Source: Nymphaea colorata (taxonomy: Eukaryota; Streptophyta; Magnoliopsida; Nymphaeales; Nymphaeaceae). From it: a stretch of DNA of 64,000 bases. Shown piece by piece: positions 52,997 to 63,164 of the stretch. Within the stretch, counting starts at the first letter, position 1. Each line of letters opens with the position of its first letter. The stretch lies in NCBI RefSeq assembly GCF_008831285.2, contig NC_045146.1, positions 16,507,289 to 16,571,288 on the forward strand, given 5' to 3'. Made by a program: the position numbers and the translations under genes. The notes under the pieces were generated by a model. That model did not search any database. It was not told the DNA's origin and saw nothing but the letters and a program-made list of their open reading frames with translations.

Positions 52997-53003
52997 TATA
53001 AAA
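52997..53003 (+). promoter_or_regulatory. TATA box of PIP/PIPL copy 3
   Basis: TATAAAA about 139 bases upstream of the start codon, followed by a C- and T-rich leader typical of plant 5' UTRs. Confidence 0.6.
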
Positions 53004-53135
53004 CCTCCCCACCACCACCTTTCCTCTCATCTTCAACAAAATCCTCTCTCGCACTCCCTCTTCCTGCACACCAGATTCACCAAATCTTCTTCTTCTCGCT
53101 CCGTCTCTCTCCGGAAGAAATTAAAGTTCTGAGCC

Positions 53136-53321
53136 ATGAGGAATCAGAAGTTGATATTCTCTCTGAACGTGATCATCCTCCTCCTCATTGTCGTCATGGT
53201 GTTCGTTTCGGATTCGATGTTCGTCGAAGGCGGCCGCCCTCTTGATGATCATCCCCCAGCCGATGGCATCCTCAGAAGGATGGCGTACGAGGGCCCTAGT
53301 CGCGGAGGTGCAGGCCACTAG
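53136..53321 (+). CDS. Putative PIP-like (PIPL) secreted peptide precursor (copy 3), 61 residues
   Basis: A short intronless frame. The ATG at 53136 follows a pyrimidine-rich leader and a well-placed TATA box. The N-terminus is a strong signal peptide (MRNQKLIFSLNVIILLLIVV). A short variable linker (about residues 30-47, GGRPLDDHPPADG) precedes the C-terminal core YEGPSRGGAGH (51-61), which keeps GPS-x-x-G-x-G-H with Ala in the variable place and Glu instead of Ser before GPS. The precursor lacks cysteine and is shorter than the other two copies. It lies in the opposite orientation and shares little outside the core, so it is either an older duplicate or an independently placed family member. 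The frame has no useful homology to anything else I recognise. Confidence 0.75.
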   Translation: MRNQKLIFSLNVIILLLIVVMVFVSDSMFVEGGRPLDDHPPADGILRRMAYEGPSRGGAGH

Positions 53322-55291
53322 CCGTCTCGACGAACTACACATTCTTCCTTTATTTTTTTGTTCTTTCATTCTTTTGTATGATCGATTTTGTGGATGCAAT
53401 AGACATGTAATTACTTATAAATATACAGATTTGAAAGATGTTAAACCTTTACCGGACTGTTTATATCTTGTCGATATATAGTTGTGATTAATTAATATAG
53501 AAGGGATGCACATGCATTTCCTTTTTAGTCGGTCTCTGCCGGAGATATGATTCATTGCTTTGGTTCTTTTAAATGTTAATGTATGTCTTTTGTATGCAGA
53601 AATTTGAATAATTGGCAGTTAAATAAACAAAGGAACATCAAGCTTAATCGTCTTTTTCTTCGTACCACCAATCAATGAGTCACTCTAATTTATAAGATCT
53701 CCAGCCAAAGTTATAAATATTTTTCCTGCTTTTGATGGCAAAACATGTTGCTTTAATAATTCTCCATGCCAATGTTTAAAACACGGTCGTGCTTGCCACG
53801 TTAAAGGTTCATGAGGTCGTCAAGTTTTTGCTGCCATTCATGGAGTAGATTGCAGATCAACCAGAACCAACGTTTAGGTATTTGCTGCAATGAATGGAAC
53901 AACGTCAAGACCTTAGACAGTGTTTTAGTTACCACAAGAAACACTTGCCAAAAATCATACTAATAATTGATCGAAACATCATCCATTCGAAGGCCTTAAG
54001 CGGGGCCGCCTAGCTATAGCCAAGCTAGTATGCCAATGTTGCAGGACGAAAAATTTTGTAACAGGTAGCAGGTTTAGTTGGCTTGACGCTTGTTGCCTTG
54101 TTCCTGGACCTTGGAGTTATTAGGCGTGCCCCTGTTACTTTTACCTGATTGACAAGAAAGAAAGCAAATTTGGTGGTGGAATGCTGCGCTGGTTACTAAT
54201 AAGCCTTATATTAAGTGACCATAACGATCCGTTCAACACAAATATAGTCACGAGCCATGAAGTTTTGACGGGTGTAGCATAGTTGGTCGGGTTGATGGGC
54301 TGGAGAGAGTTCAATATTTTTCTAAACTGCAATCATTGGCATGAGTGACACTCGAGTTGAAGGGTATATTGTAGGGCCACTGAAATCCTAAAACAACCCT
54401 TGACCTTAGGTGCAGAAGAATGGGAGATGGATTTCGCCTTTCATGAATTGTCATTTGACAGTTTATATTTGTAAAATATAAGTCAGACTTCTTTCTCGGG
54501 CATCAATTTTTATTCTAGTTTATCCCAAATGACTTCTAATGACTCAGGCAGTGGTGGAGCCAAGATCTTTTATTTAAAGGGTATTTGAGTCATATGCCCC
54601 AGATCTGGTGTAGGCATCCTATGTAATCTTGAATTATCCTGTGTCGTTATTAACCCTTTCAATGAAATTTTTTATGGGCTTGTGTGGGCAATAGCAGACA
54701 CCAGCCCTCATGTATCTCTGCCACTAAATTGAGGTAGTGTGAACAAGGAAATCAAATCTCCAATATTCATTCCACATAATCCTGATCAACCTATATATCT
54801 ATCTTGATCTCCTTGAAACATTCTTTTTTAAATATATAATTACGGACATATATATATATATATCAGTAATTATATGTAGGTAATTATATACAGGGGGTTT
54901 GGTTTGGTTGCGTTGACGTATATGTGCGAGAATTATGAAGGCGTTGAGTGTAGCTGACAAATCATTTGGTTGACCATGAGACGAGGGGCAGAGTTTTCGA
55001 CCGCTTGTGATGTCAAGTGATGCCTTTGCATGTGTAATCTATAACTGGAAACAGTGGCATGATTAATATAGTTAATTATGTGACTACTTGAACCCCATTT
55101 AAATAAACGGTACCGAGTCAAGTGTGGGCTGATCATGTTCAACTTCACTTCCAGTCATAAATGGCGGAATTAAGCGACCATTTTTACCAGTTATAAAATA
55201 TTCGCTTCTGTTTTGATGCGGAAGTCACTCATTTAAACTTAACGATCCTAACAAGTTGCAATGAATCAAAAATATATCCAAAATAGTAAGC

Positions 55292-55327
<36 letters not shown>

Positions 55328-55914
55328 ATGTCATTCATCTTTGTAAGGGAAGAAGACATGGTCATGGGTGATGAAAATGTCTACCTGGTGAATTTATTTA
55401 TCCTTGGATGTCCGTAACATTAGCAACCAGGACAAAATAAAGTGGGTGAAGGCGCTTGCTAGTTTCTGCGGTGAACAGAGTGAGGAATTGAAGTGTGCAT
55501 AGTAATATTAAGCTTCAAAAGTCGTTGCCTAAAGCACAAAAATGGCTTTCAACACTTTGGAATCAATGGACTTGAAGAATCTCCACGTATTTACAAAGAA
55601 GAAGAAGAAGATGAAGTAGAAGAGACAACTCCCCAAATATGCACAGTCCTCTCATTGAAGACCCTTAATTAACATCTTTCACCTCAGGCAAAACCATAAA
55701 AAGAGAGCCTTAATTAACATAAAAAAATGTATGCAAAGGGAGAGGGAGTTAATATTAACATAGCTGCTATCAATCACAAGATTAGTGATTGAAGAAACTA
55801 CAAGCAGCCACATAAAAGATTAAAAACCAAAGAAGACAAGTGGCAGGAAGAGGAAGAAACACCGTCAGATCCTCACTAGGATAAGACGTGGCCGCTAGAA
55901 TGGTGAAAACTAAA
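53322..55914. other. Intergenic region, no supported gene
   Basis: AT-rich DNA. A dispersed-repeat fragment (CAGTGGTGGAGCCAAGATC ... TGTGGGCAATAGCAGACACC) spans about 54545-54710. A (TA)n(CA)n microsatellite lies at 55292-55327. The last 27 bases are the first unit of the 49-bp repeat at the LINE insertion site. Confidence 0.5.
55292..55327. repeat. (TA)n(CA)n microsatellite
   Basis: TA units to about 55310, then AC units to 55327. Confidence 0.95.
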
Positions 55915-55973
55915 GAGACTATTCATATAATCGTGAGTGGCCGCTAGAATGGTGAAAACTAAAGAGACTATTC
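55888..55973 (+). repeat. 49-bp-period direct repeat at the LINE target site
   Basis: The segment GTGGCCGCTAGAATGGTGAA... (37 bases, ending GAGACTATTC) occurs at 55888 and again at 55937. A third copy follows the LINE at 61848. The two left copies are joined by ATATAATCGTGA. The arrangement suggests that the target already carried this short tandem repeat before the LINE inserted. Confidence 0.85.
55915..55969 (+). repeat. Left copy of the 55-bp target-site duplication
   Basis: The 55 bases from GAGACTATTCATATAATC to ...AACTAAAGAGACT match 61826-61880 on the other side of the LINE with a single difference (G at 55933, A at 61844). Confidence 0.85.
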
Positions 55974-56143
55974 CGCAACAACCCTCGAGGGGGAAAGCCC
56001 CCCCTAACCTTTTATTCCAACAACAAAAAATATATACAGCAAAAATTGGTCATCACTCTAACTTAGGAGTTAGAACGAGCCAAGGAAGGAAACAAACTAG
56101 GATGGAACCAGAAGCTGAAAGAACTAGATTTACATAGCTTGAG

Positions 56144-59100
56144 TTACAAGAGACAAAATATCATGATTAGGTTGTTATTGTGAAAGAAGTTGTCATAGAT
56201 GCTTTGCCATCTCTGAAATGGTCGACGCCCTTCGAACCTGGCCCCAAGTCTTCTAAGCCAAGGCTTGTTGTTAGAAATCAACAGTATCTTCTGAAACCTG
56301 TCCAAACCACCAACCATCAAGTGTTGCCAGAGAATGGTGTCTTCAGGTAGGTCATTGATGTCCTTCCACCACTGTACTCTCTGGTCAAGACACAGTCCTT
56401 TCAAGTTTGTAAACAGAAAGACGACCAACTTTCTACCACTAGAAGTTACGGAGGCAACTAAGCATGACCTGTCAATAAAGGGGGAGACTTGTCAGGAACA
56501 ATTCTCGTAGCCAGCCAAACCTGAAGGTCTTTCGTGTCATCAATGGAGTCCGTTAAGGTAGCATAGAAGCCATCGAGACAAACCTGCCAGATGACATGAG
56601 AGTCTTGTTGAGGAAACATGGTTTCTTCATTATGGATTGTGGAATTGCGTCTACACAATATTCTCTAAAGTATAATGTAAAAACATATTTTCCAACATTT
56701 ATCCACCCTCTTTTGAAACTACAAGAGAACCAATGTTTTAATTCCATGACAATGGTTTGTTGGGGGAAGATACATCTCTTGAATTTAGAAGCAAGAAACT
56801 CCCAAATTTTAGAAGAATGCAGACAAGAAAGAAGAACGTGGTGAACAGACTCTTCATCTTTGAGGTAAAGAACACATTTATTGGCTAAAGAAATGTCACT
56901 TTTCTTATATCTATCGAAGGTAGGGAGATAATCACTGCAATCCAGCCAAACATACCATTGCGCTTTAGGATGAGCTTGGGGGAACCAAATCAACCTCCTC
57001 TAAGGCTCTTCGACATATTTCTTTCTCACCACCTCCCACACGTCGAATGTTTTGATGTTGGATGCGAGAGAATTTAGCCAAAGAAAGAGGTCTTGCCGTG
57101 GTTCTAAATTAGGTCGCTCCACACCCAGGCGAAAGAGAAAATCCTTGAAGTTTTCAAGAATAGGCAAGTCAGAGTCAAGGACCTGCTTAATGGAAAATTT
57201 CAAGGAGAACTCAAAAGCAGATCTTTCCAAATGATTCAACTGAGAAATGAAGGGAGAGTCACCCCAGTTGTCTGTCCAGAACCGAACGAAGCCATTACCA
57301 ATAGGCCACCTGACATGTTCTTGAATTTGAGTCCAGCTCTTTCTAACACCTTTGAAAAACTAAGACTCCTTCTTGAGGCGCTTTAAGGTCCAAAGGCTAT
57401 GGAAAGAGAGACATTTCTTCTTGATAAAGTTCGCCCAAGGAGCATCATCCTGGCAGATGCGTAACGTGATGTGGTTAATACAAGCTTTGTTCCAATCATC
57501 AAGATCCTTTAACCCAACAAACCCCCTCCAACAACGGGCGATAGATAGTTTTCCAAGCAACCAGGTGCACTCCTTTCCTAACTTCTAGGATGCCCCAAAG
57601 GAAGTTAGCCATAGTAGCATCAAGTTTATATTGAATAGTCTTAGGGATCATGAACACAGAGTACCAGTAGTCCACGAGGCTAAAGAGGACATACATAATC
57701 AAACAAAAACGCCCTACATAATAGAGGAGCTTAGAAGACCAAAGCGAAAGCTTTTTTTCCACCTTCAAGACTAGAGAGGCACATAAGTTGTCCTGCATAT
57801 TACCCGCAAAGAGGGGGGTGCCCAAATAAGGAAGAGATAGAGAACCTTGCCGCTAATCAGAGTTGTTGATGAAGAAGAGAGGAGTTCTTTGTTTCCCCAA
57901 GGATATAGCATGAGATTTATGTGGGTTAACACATAACCCAAAAGAAAGCTTGAGGGCATCAAGAGGTTGCATAACCTCGTTGTAAGAGTGATGGTCCCCT
58001 CTAAAAAAAATGATAAGATCAACAGCAAATGTGAGAAGCGAGGGACAGGCCCCTACCCAAGGGATGTAGAGAGGGGTAAAGGACTCATTCCAACGTCTGA
58101 ACTCTAAATTTCTAGAGAGCTTTTCCATAACAAGGAAAAGATACAGAGACATGGGGTCTCATTGCCTTAGACCTCTGCGCATAGGGTGAAAGTCATCTGG
58201 GATCCTATCAATGAGAACAACAAAAGAAGAAAAAGAAACACACATAATAACTCTATCAACCCAAGCAATGTTGAAACCCAAGTCGAGAAAAACATTCTTC
58301 AGAAAGACCCAGCTTAACCCCTTCATAAGCTTTGGAGAAGTCAATTTTAAAACATATATTACTCTGACGCAGACCCTCAAGCGAGTGGATACGTTCATGA
58401 GCGAAGATGATATTCTCTGTGATTGATCATCCAGGAAGGAATGCACCTTTGTCCTTGATGATGACTTTTTGCAAACATCTTTTTATATGGTATGAGAGGA
58501 ATTTAGATATAATCTTATACAGCACGTTGCACAAAGCAATAGGTCGAAGGTCATCAACTCTACAAAGACCTTTCTTCTTGGGGATGAGGGCAATATAGTT
58601 ACGATTAACTTTCTTAACCAATCTCGCGATGGATAGAAAACTATTGATAACATGCAATAAATCATGGTCAACAATGCTCCAATGTTGTTGATAAAAAGAA
58701 GCTGGGAAGCCATCCAAGCCCGGTGCACTGTTTCCATCCATGGAGAAAACCACATGCTTCACCTCGTGAAGAATGGCCAGGAGAAGCACTGTGACATTAT
58801 CCTCATTCGTCTGCTTCACCTCGTGAAGAATGGCCAGGAGAAGCACTGTGACATTATCCTCATTCAGCAGACGAGACCCATCATCCTTATCAGTCAGACA
58901 ATAGCTAGAGCCCTCTTCAGAACCAAAAAGGTCACAGAAGAAATCCTCGCAGATAGGTCTGATGTGATTCACATCATTGATTCTAGTCCCCTCATGCTCC
59001 AAGGCACATAAAGAATTTTTCGTTCTGCGGTCTTTGACTATTGCTTGGTAGTAAGCCGTATTACGATCTCCCTCAGCCATCCACTTGACATGAGCTCTTT

Positions 59101-60107
59101 GCCTCTATAAGCTGTCTTCATCTTCAAGGGAAACTTGCAATTATTTTCTGATCAGAATCTCGTGACTTTTATCGTTGTCAGTAGAAGCCAATTCAAGGGA
59201 TTGAACTTTGTCAAGTTCAACCCTTAAAGCTTTGATGTGGAGAGAAATGTCACCCACATAATTCCTAGCCCAATTAGAGAGATTAGAGCGAGTGAATTCC
59301 AGTTTCTTAATCATCCTCACAAGGGGGCAACCAAAAACTCGCGAACTCCAAGCCTCTTGTACCAGATACTTGCATTGTGGTCTACTGGCCCAGAAATGAA
59401 AATACTTGAACTGAACAAACCATTTAGGAGGGATAGGAATGAACCGAGTGGACACTTTGAGAGCAGAGTGGTGGTCATAAGTCATTTTGGGAAGAATTTG
59501 CATATCAGTAAAACTGCCTCATTGAGCCTTCTAGACATTATTAATAAACGTCCAGTCTAGCCCGCACAAAATTTCACTCGCACCGTGCCTGTTGTTGCTC
59601 CAAGTGAACCTATGATTAGGGTCAGACAAAGGAAACATGTAGCAATTCGAAGCAAACCAATTAAAGGAAGAACAAGAATTAAGATTAGGTTGGCGACCGG
59701 TTGTATTTGATCTGTCAAACATGGCATTGAAATCCCCTATGAATAACATCGGTCGTTGGAAATCAGACAAAATGTTCTGCATAATTATGAGCGCCCAAGC
59801 TCTTTCTGCGTAATGCGGAGGAAGATAAATACCTCCGACAAGAAAGTTGACATGAGACTGTTTATCAGTGACATCTAGAAGAATCTAATACCTATGCATA
59901 TTAAGTACCGCCATAGAGTATCTTTGAGGTTTCCACACACAGAGGATACGTACCGCACCATCGCGCATATCAGCATTAGGCATAGTAGCATAAGAGCCAA
60001 GCAAACCAGAGTTAATGTGGAGTCGTTCAGCATTTATATGAGTATCAAAAATCATGCCTAGTAGAAAATCTAGCTAAGCCGCGAATATTCCATGCTAAAC
60101 ACTTCAT
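56144..60107 (-). pseudogene. LINE ORF2 remnant (endonuclease, reverse transcriptase, zf-RVT)
   Basis: The start is at ATG 60107, with the endonuclease N-terminal signature MKCLAWNIRGLARF, and is broken by a stop seven codons later. Endonuclease motifs follow at about 59726-59737 (GDFN) and the FTWSNNR segment near 59600. The reverse transcriptase begins around 58.7 kb (NSAPGLDGFPASFY, IALIPKK, DLRPIALCN), is frame-shifted at about 58.43 kb, has a stop directly after GLRQ near 58160, and carries FAVD at 58018-58029 where the family has F/YADD. The thumb region (FAGNMQDN, LSLWSSK) and a zf-RVT-like end (IWFPQAHPKAQWYVWLDCSD) follow. A 57-bp in-frame tandem duplication lies at 58756-58869. No RNase H domain was recognised. 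Confidence 0.88.
58756..58869 (-). repeat. 57-bp in-frame tandem duplication within LINE ORF2
   Basis: Two 57-base units (58756-58812 and 58813-58869). Each encodes the 19-residue segment NEDNVTVLLLAILHEVKxx just upstream of the reverse transcriptase core. They are almost identical, so the duplication is recent relative to the other mutations. Confidence 0.92.
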
Positions 60108-60230
60108 TGAAGGGGGGAGAAACAGTTACCTGGTCAAAAACAATACCTTCACCAACCAGTAGGAAAGTCACTGGTCTGGGATGATGGGGAGGTGTCTGTA
60201 AGGGCCTCAACCCTGCCAAGGCTTATGCGC

Positions 60231-61683
60231 TTACGTTTCCTGCTGGCCTCGCTGGTTTCGAATTGGCAAAACTACGATTTGAGGTATCCTGTGCAACTTT
60301 CCTTTGGCTAGACAATCTATTGCCCCTTCCACGGCTATGAGTGATTCCCCTGTTGAGAACAAAACTTTAAAGTTACCCGCTTGTGGATCAACAGTATGAA
60401 CCTCCGGCTGGACATCACAGGAAGCTTTAGTTAGGGGATGAGATTTGTGGTTAGAGGGCGATTTGAATGAAAATCCGGGAGGTATTTCAGTAGGCAAACT
60501 TCCACTCTAATAGAAGGGGTTAACCATGTTAGTCTGGTTCTCTGTCGCATCCCTGATGATAGCTTTGCTATTAGATCTCTTTGTGGTATTCACACGAACT
60601 TCATTAGTTTTATCCTCAAGAGGCTTGACGTCGTTGATGGTAGAAGGGCTCCTCGTTGATTCTTCATGAGATTCATCTAAGTCCATTAGAATAGAGAATT
60701 GATTCTTGGATGTGGGTACACTCTTTTGCCCTTGTGCTATAGGCCCTTTGCTTGAACTGGATGCCTTTAACGAGTCTTTGCCTTTTTCCGCTTCATGTTG
60801 GAGGTTCCCCTATCCATGGGAGTCATGCTTGGGGCATTTGTAGGGTGGGTGAGAGTTGACGCCGCAAATCCTGCAAAACTGTAATATTCCTTCATAGACT
60901 AAGGGTTGGGCGAGGGTTTGGCTATCCTTTAGCACAAACTGAAATTAAGGGGGTAGTGGGGCACTCAGTGGAAGTTCAACTCTGATGTGGGCAAAACTCC
61001 CTCTATTAATATCCCTAGTTTGAGTATCTATTTCCAAAAGTTCGCCCTGAAGACCCTTGGCTATATTGTTAAAGATCTGTGTAGTCCACATGTTCAGAGG
61101 AAAATTTGGGAGGCGAATCCATAGTGGGGCAGAGGTCGCAGGCGGCATGTTTGAGAGATTGCCCTGGCAGCCAACGACAAGTAAGAAGAGTCCTGCAACC
61201 AACACTTCATGCTTGCTTTTGAGTGATGGAGTGTAGTTGTTGTTCATCCTCAACCCGAATGAGGAAAGTGCCACCAACGACGATGGTGAACTTCGGGTTA
61301 GCTTTCCCTGCCCATTGTCTGGTGAGTTCCTGAAAGACAAAGGTGAAGTTGGTGCACCCATTTGGGCAAGAGCCTTGTAACCGAGCCAACGCTGCCCATT
61401 GGAATGGGCGATTCATCTCATCATAGGCTTCTTTAAGAATGAAAATTTTGAATCTGCCATCCTGAATTTCCACCTCCAGAGGATGCTCTGGTTGGCTGCC
61501 AGCAGAAGTCCCTCCAAAAAGCAATGAGGCCCATGAACGAGTACCACGACCCTGATCCGTTGGAATACCAAGGGAACACGGTGATAGGGAGCCACGACCT
61601 GGGATTTCCCCTTTTTCAGAAGGAGAAGAAACCGGTCCTTGCAAAGGCGGGAACTCCTCGTCAGATGCCATAGAGGTCTCCAT
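60231..61683 (-). pseudogene. LINE ORF1 remnant (DUF4283-like region, CCHC zinc knuckle)
   Basis: Probable start at ATG 61683 (METSMASDEEFPPLQ), although the frame is open upstream to 61818. The first segment runs to a stop at 61207. A frameshift near 61.22-61.26 kb moves the coding path to the frame holding PLWIRLPNFPLNMWT, typical of the DUF4283 region of plant L1 ORF1. An in-frame TAA at 60945-60947 interrupts that frame before a zinc knuckle, C-x2-C-x4-H-x4-C (CRICGVNSHPPYKC), at 60834-60875. A further open segment (MPTEIPPGFSFKSPS...) ends at 60231. ORF1 proteins of this kind bind the element's RNA. At least one frameshift and one stop make it non-functional. Confidence 0.85.
60834..60875 (-). 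other. CCHC zinc-knuckle segment of LINE ORF1
   Basis: Fourteen codons with spacing C-x2-C-x4-H-x4-C, all four metal ligands intact, downstream of an in-frame stop. Confidence 0.85.
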
Positions 61684-61825
61684 GGCCCACGGTCTCCACG
61701 GTGCCTCCCCCACCCAACGCGAGGTGAGGGGAATGCTCAGCCTGCCTAATCCCTGCGTCCAGCCAAACCCTAGAAGAGACTCTCTCTCCTCAATTTTATT
61801 ATTCAATCGCAGAGTCAACTAACGA

Positions 61826-61880
61826 GAGACTATTCATATAATCATGAGTGGCCGCTAGAATGGTGAAAACTAAAGAGACT
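61826..61880 (+). repeat. Right copy of the 55-bp target-site duplication
   Basis: Pairs with 55915-55969 and differs at one position. The following bases (ACTCACTG) differ from the LINE sequence after the left copy, which fixes the boundary. Confidence 0.85.
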
Positions 61881-63164
61881 ACTCACTGTATTCCAGGCAA
61901 CTGGCTGCAGCGGATAGGCCCCGTCCTTTATTAGCAAGAAAGTAAATATTTGTAATAACAAAATGGGTGCCAAGTGGGTCTGGAACCTCAAAATTTAAAC
62001 ACAAAAACAAGGGAAAGACATTAAACAATTAACTTCGCCTGATCTCATTTTATCTTGGCTCCGAGAGTACCGCTCATCACACTAAAGTACCATTTCGAAT
62101 AAGCAGGGTTTCTTACTACTCGGTAGAAAACCGAAGCCTCCATCCAATCCAACCCTTTATGTTGAAGTACCATTCTTGTTCTGTTTACTTGGTAATTATG
62201 CAAACCTTAAATTTAGCTTCCATTCTTATGCAGTATAATTTGTCACAACTTTTCATATGAGGAAGAACAAGTCCATTTTTACTATTGCACAAATCTAAGT
62301 TTAATTGTTACATTCATGTTCCAAACATGCTTGCCTTATCTTGTGGTAGGGATTGCACACTTGAATTGTAGATGCCCTTCAGTACCTAAACTTTAAAGGT
62401 TTGTTCACAACAGCACCAAGTTGTTACTGTTTCATGAACTTCTTTCATGAACCTACATAAAAAATTAGGGAGATTCATAAAATATTATATTGTAATGTTT
62501 CATGAATGTGTTATAATTTTTTGGATAGGTTTATGGAACAGTAACAACTTGTTATTATTGTCAAATAGGCAATGGTAACAATATGTTACTGTTTCATAAA
62601 TTTACCACTAAAAAAAGGCAAATTCATAGAATGTTGTAACAAGTGTTCCATCAATTTACTCTAATTTTTTATACAGGTTCATAGGACAATAATAGTTTGT
62701 TATTGTTGTCAAATAAACCTTAAGATAACCCACCTAAGTTAGAAGGAAAATTGTCATTCAATTATATATTTTTTTTCATTTTCAAGTTTTAAACTTGAGT
62801 CGTCCATGGAATTTTGTATGGATCGATTCTTGGATTCTGGATATATTCTTGATTTGAGGGTTAACTTTTGGCTACATTAAATTGTGAATTGTAAGGTTGA
62901 ATCATAAAATATGTATTCTTGTGGGGAATCATTTTATTGAAGGCGGATCGTATATTTACATGAAACATTGAGTGGTGAAATGGAAACCAACAAGGAACTA
63001 GGAAATTTCCTGTTCTAACTAGAAGAGAGCTTGGGGTAGGACCTGAAGTTCATCAAAGCACAACCCACAATTGTTTGGGACAAAATGGAGCCCATGCATT
63101 TATAATTTTATCCCAATAACCAAACCCACACCAACCAAAGATCAGGCATCCATACTGACTGAGA
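61881..63164. other. Intergenic region and 3' flank of the glycosyltransferase gene
   Basis: No gene is seen. A short segment (GTTTCATGAA...AGGTTYATRGAACAGTAACAA) recurs near 62430-62550 and 62590-62720, giving a diverged tandem repeat of about 160 bp. The 3' UTR of the minus-strand UDP-glycosyltransferase probably occupies about 62940-63164. Confidence 0.45.

Larger units (their letters stand above)
55970..61825 (-). mobile_element. Degenerate L1-type LINE retrotransposon, about 5.9 kb
   Basis: A non-LTR retrotransposon on the minus strand with remnants of ORF1 (DUF4283-like region and CCHC knuckle) and ORF2 (apurinic-type endonuclease, reverse transcriptase, zf-RVT). No LTRs are present. 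It is bounded by a 55-bp direct duplication of the target and looks full length, because the ORF1 start lies about 140 bases from the 5' boundary. Many frameshifts and stops, a substituted catalytic Asp in the reverse transcriptase and the lack of a clear poly-A tail at the 3' end (left side) mark it as inactive. The target duplication has kept 54 of 55 positions, so the insertion may be fairly young and the copy may have derived from an already defective source or decayed quickly. Confidence 0.9.
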
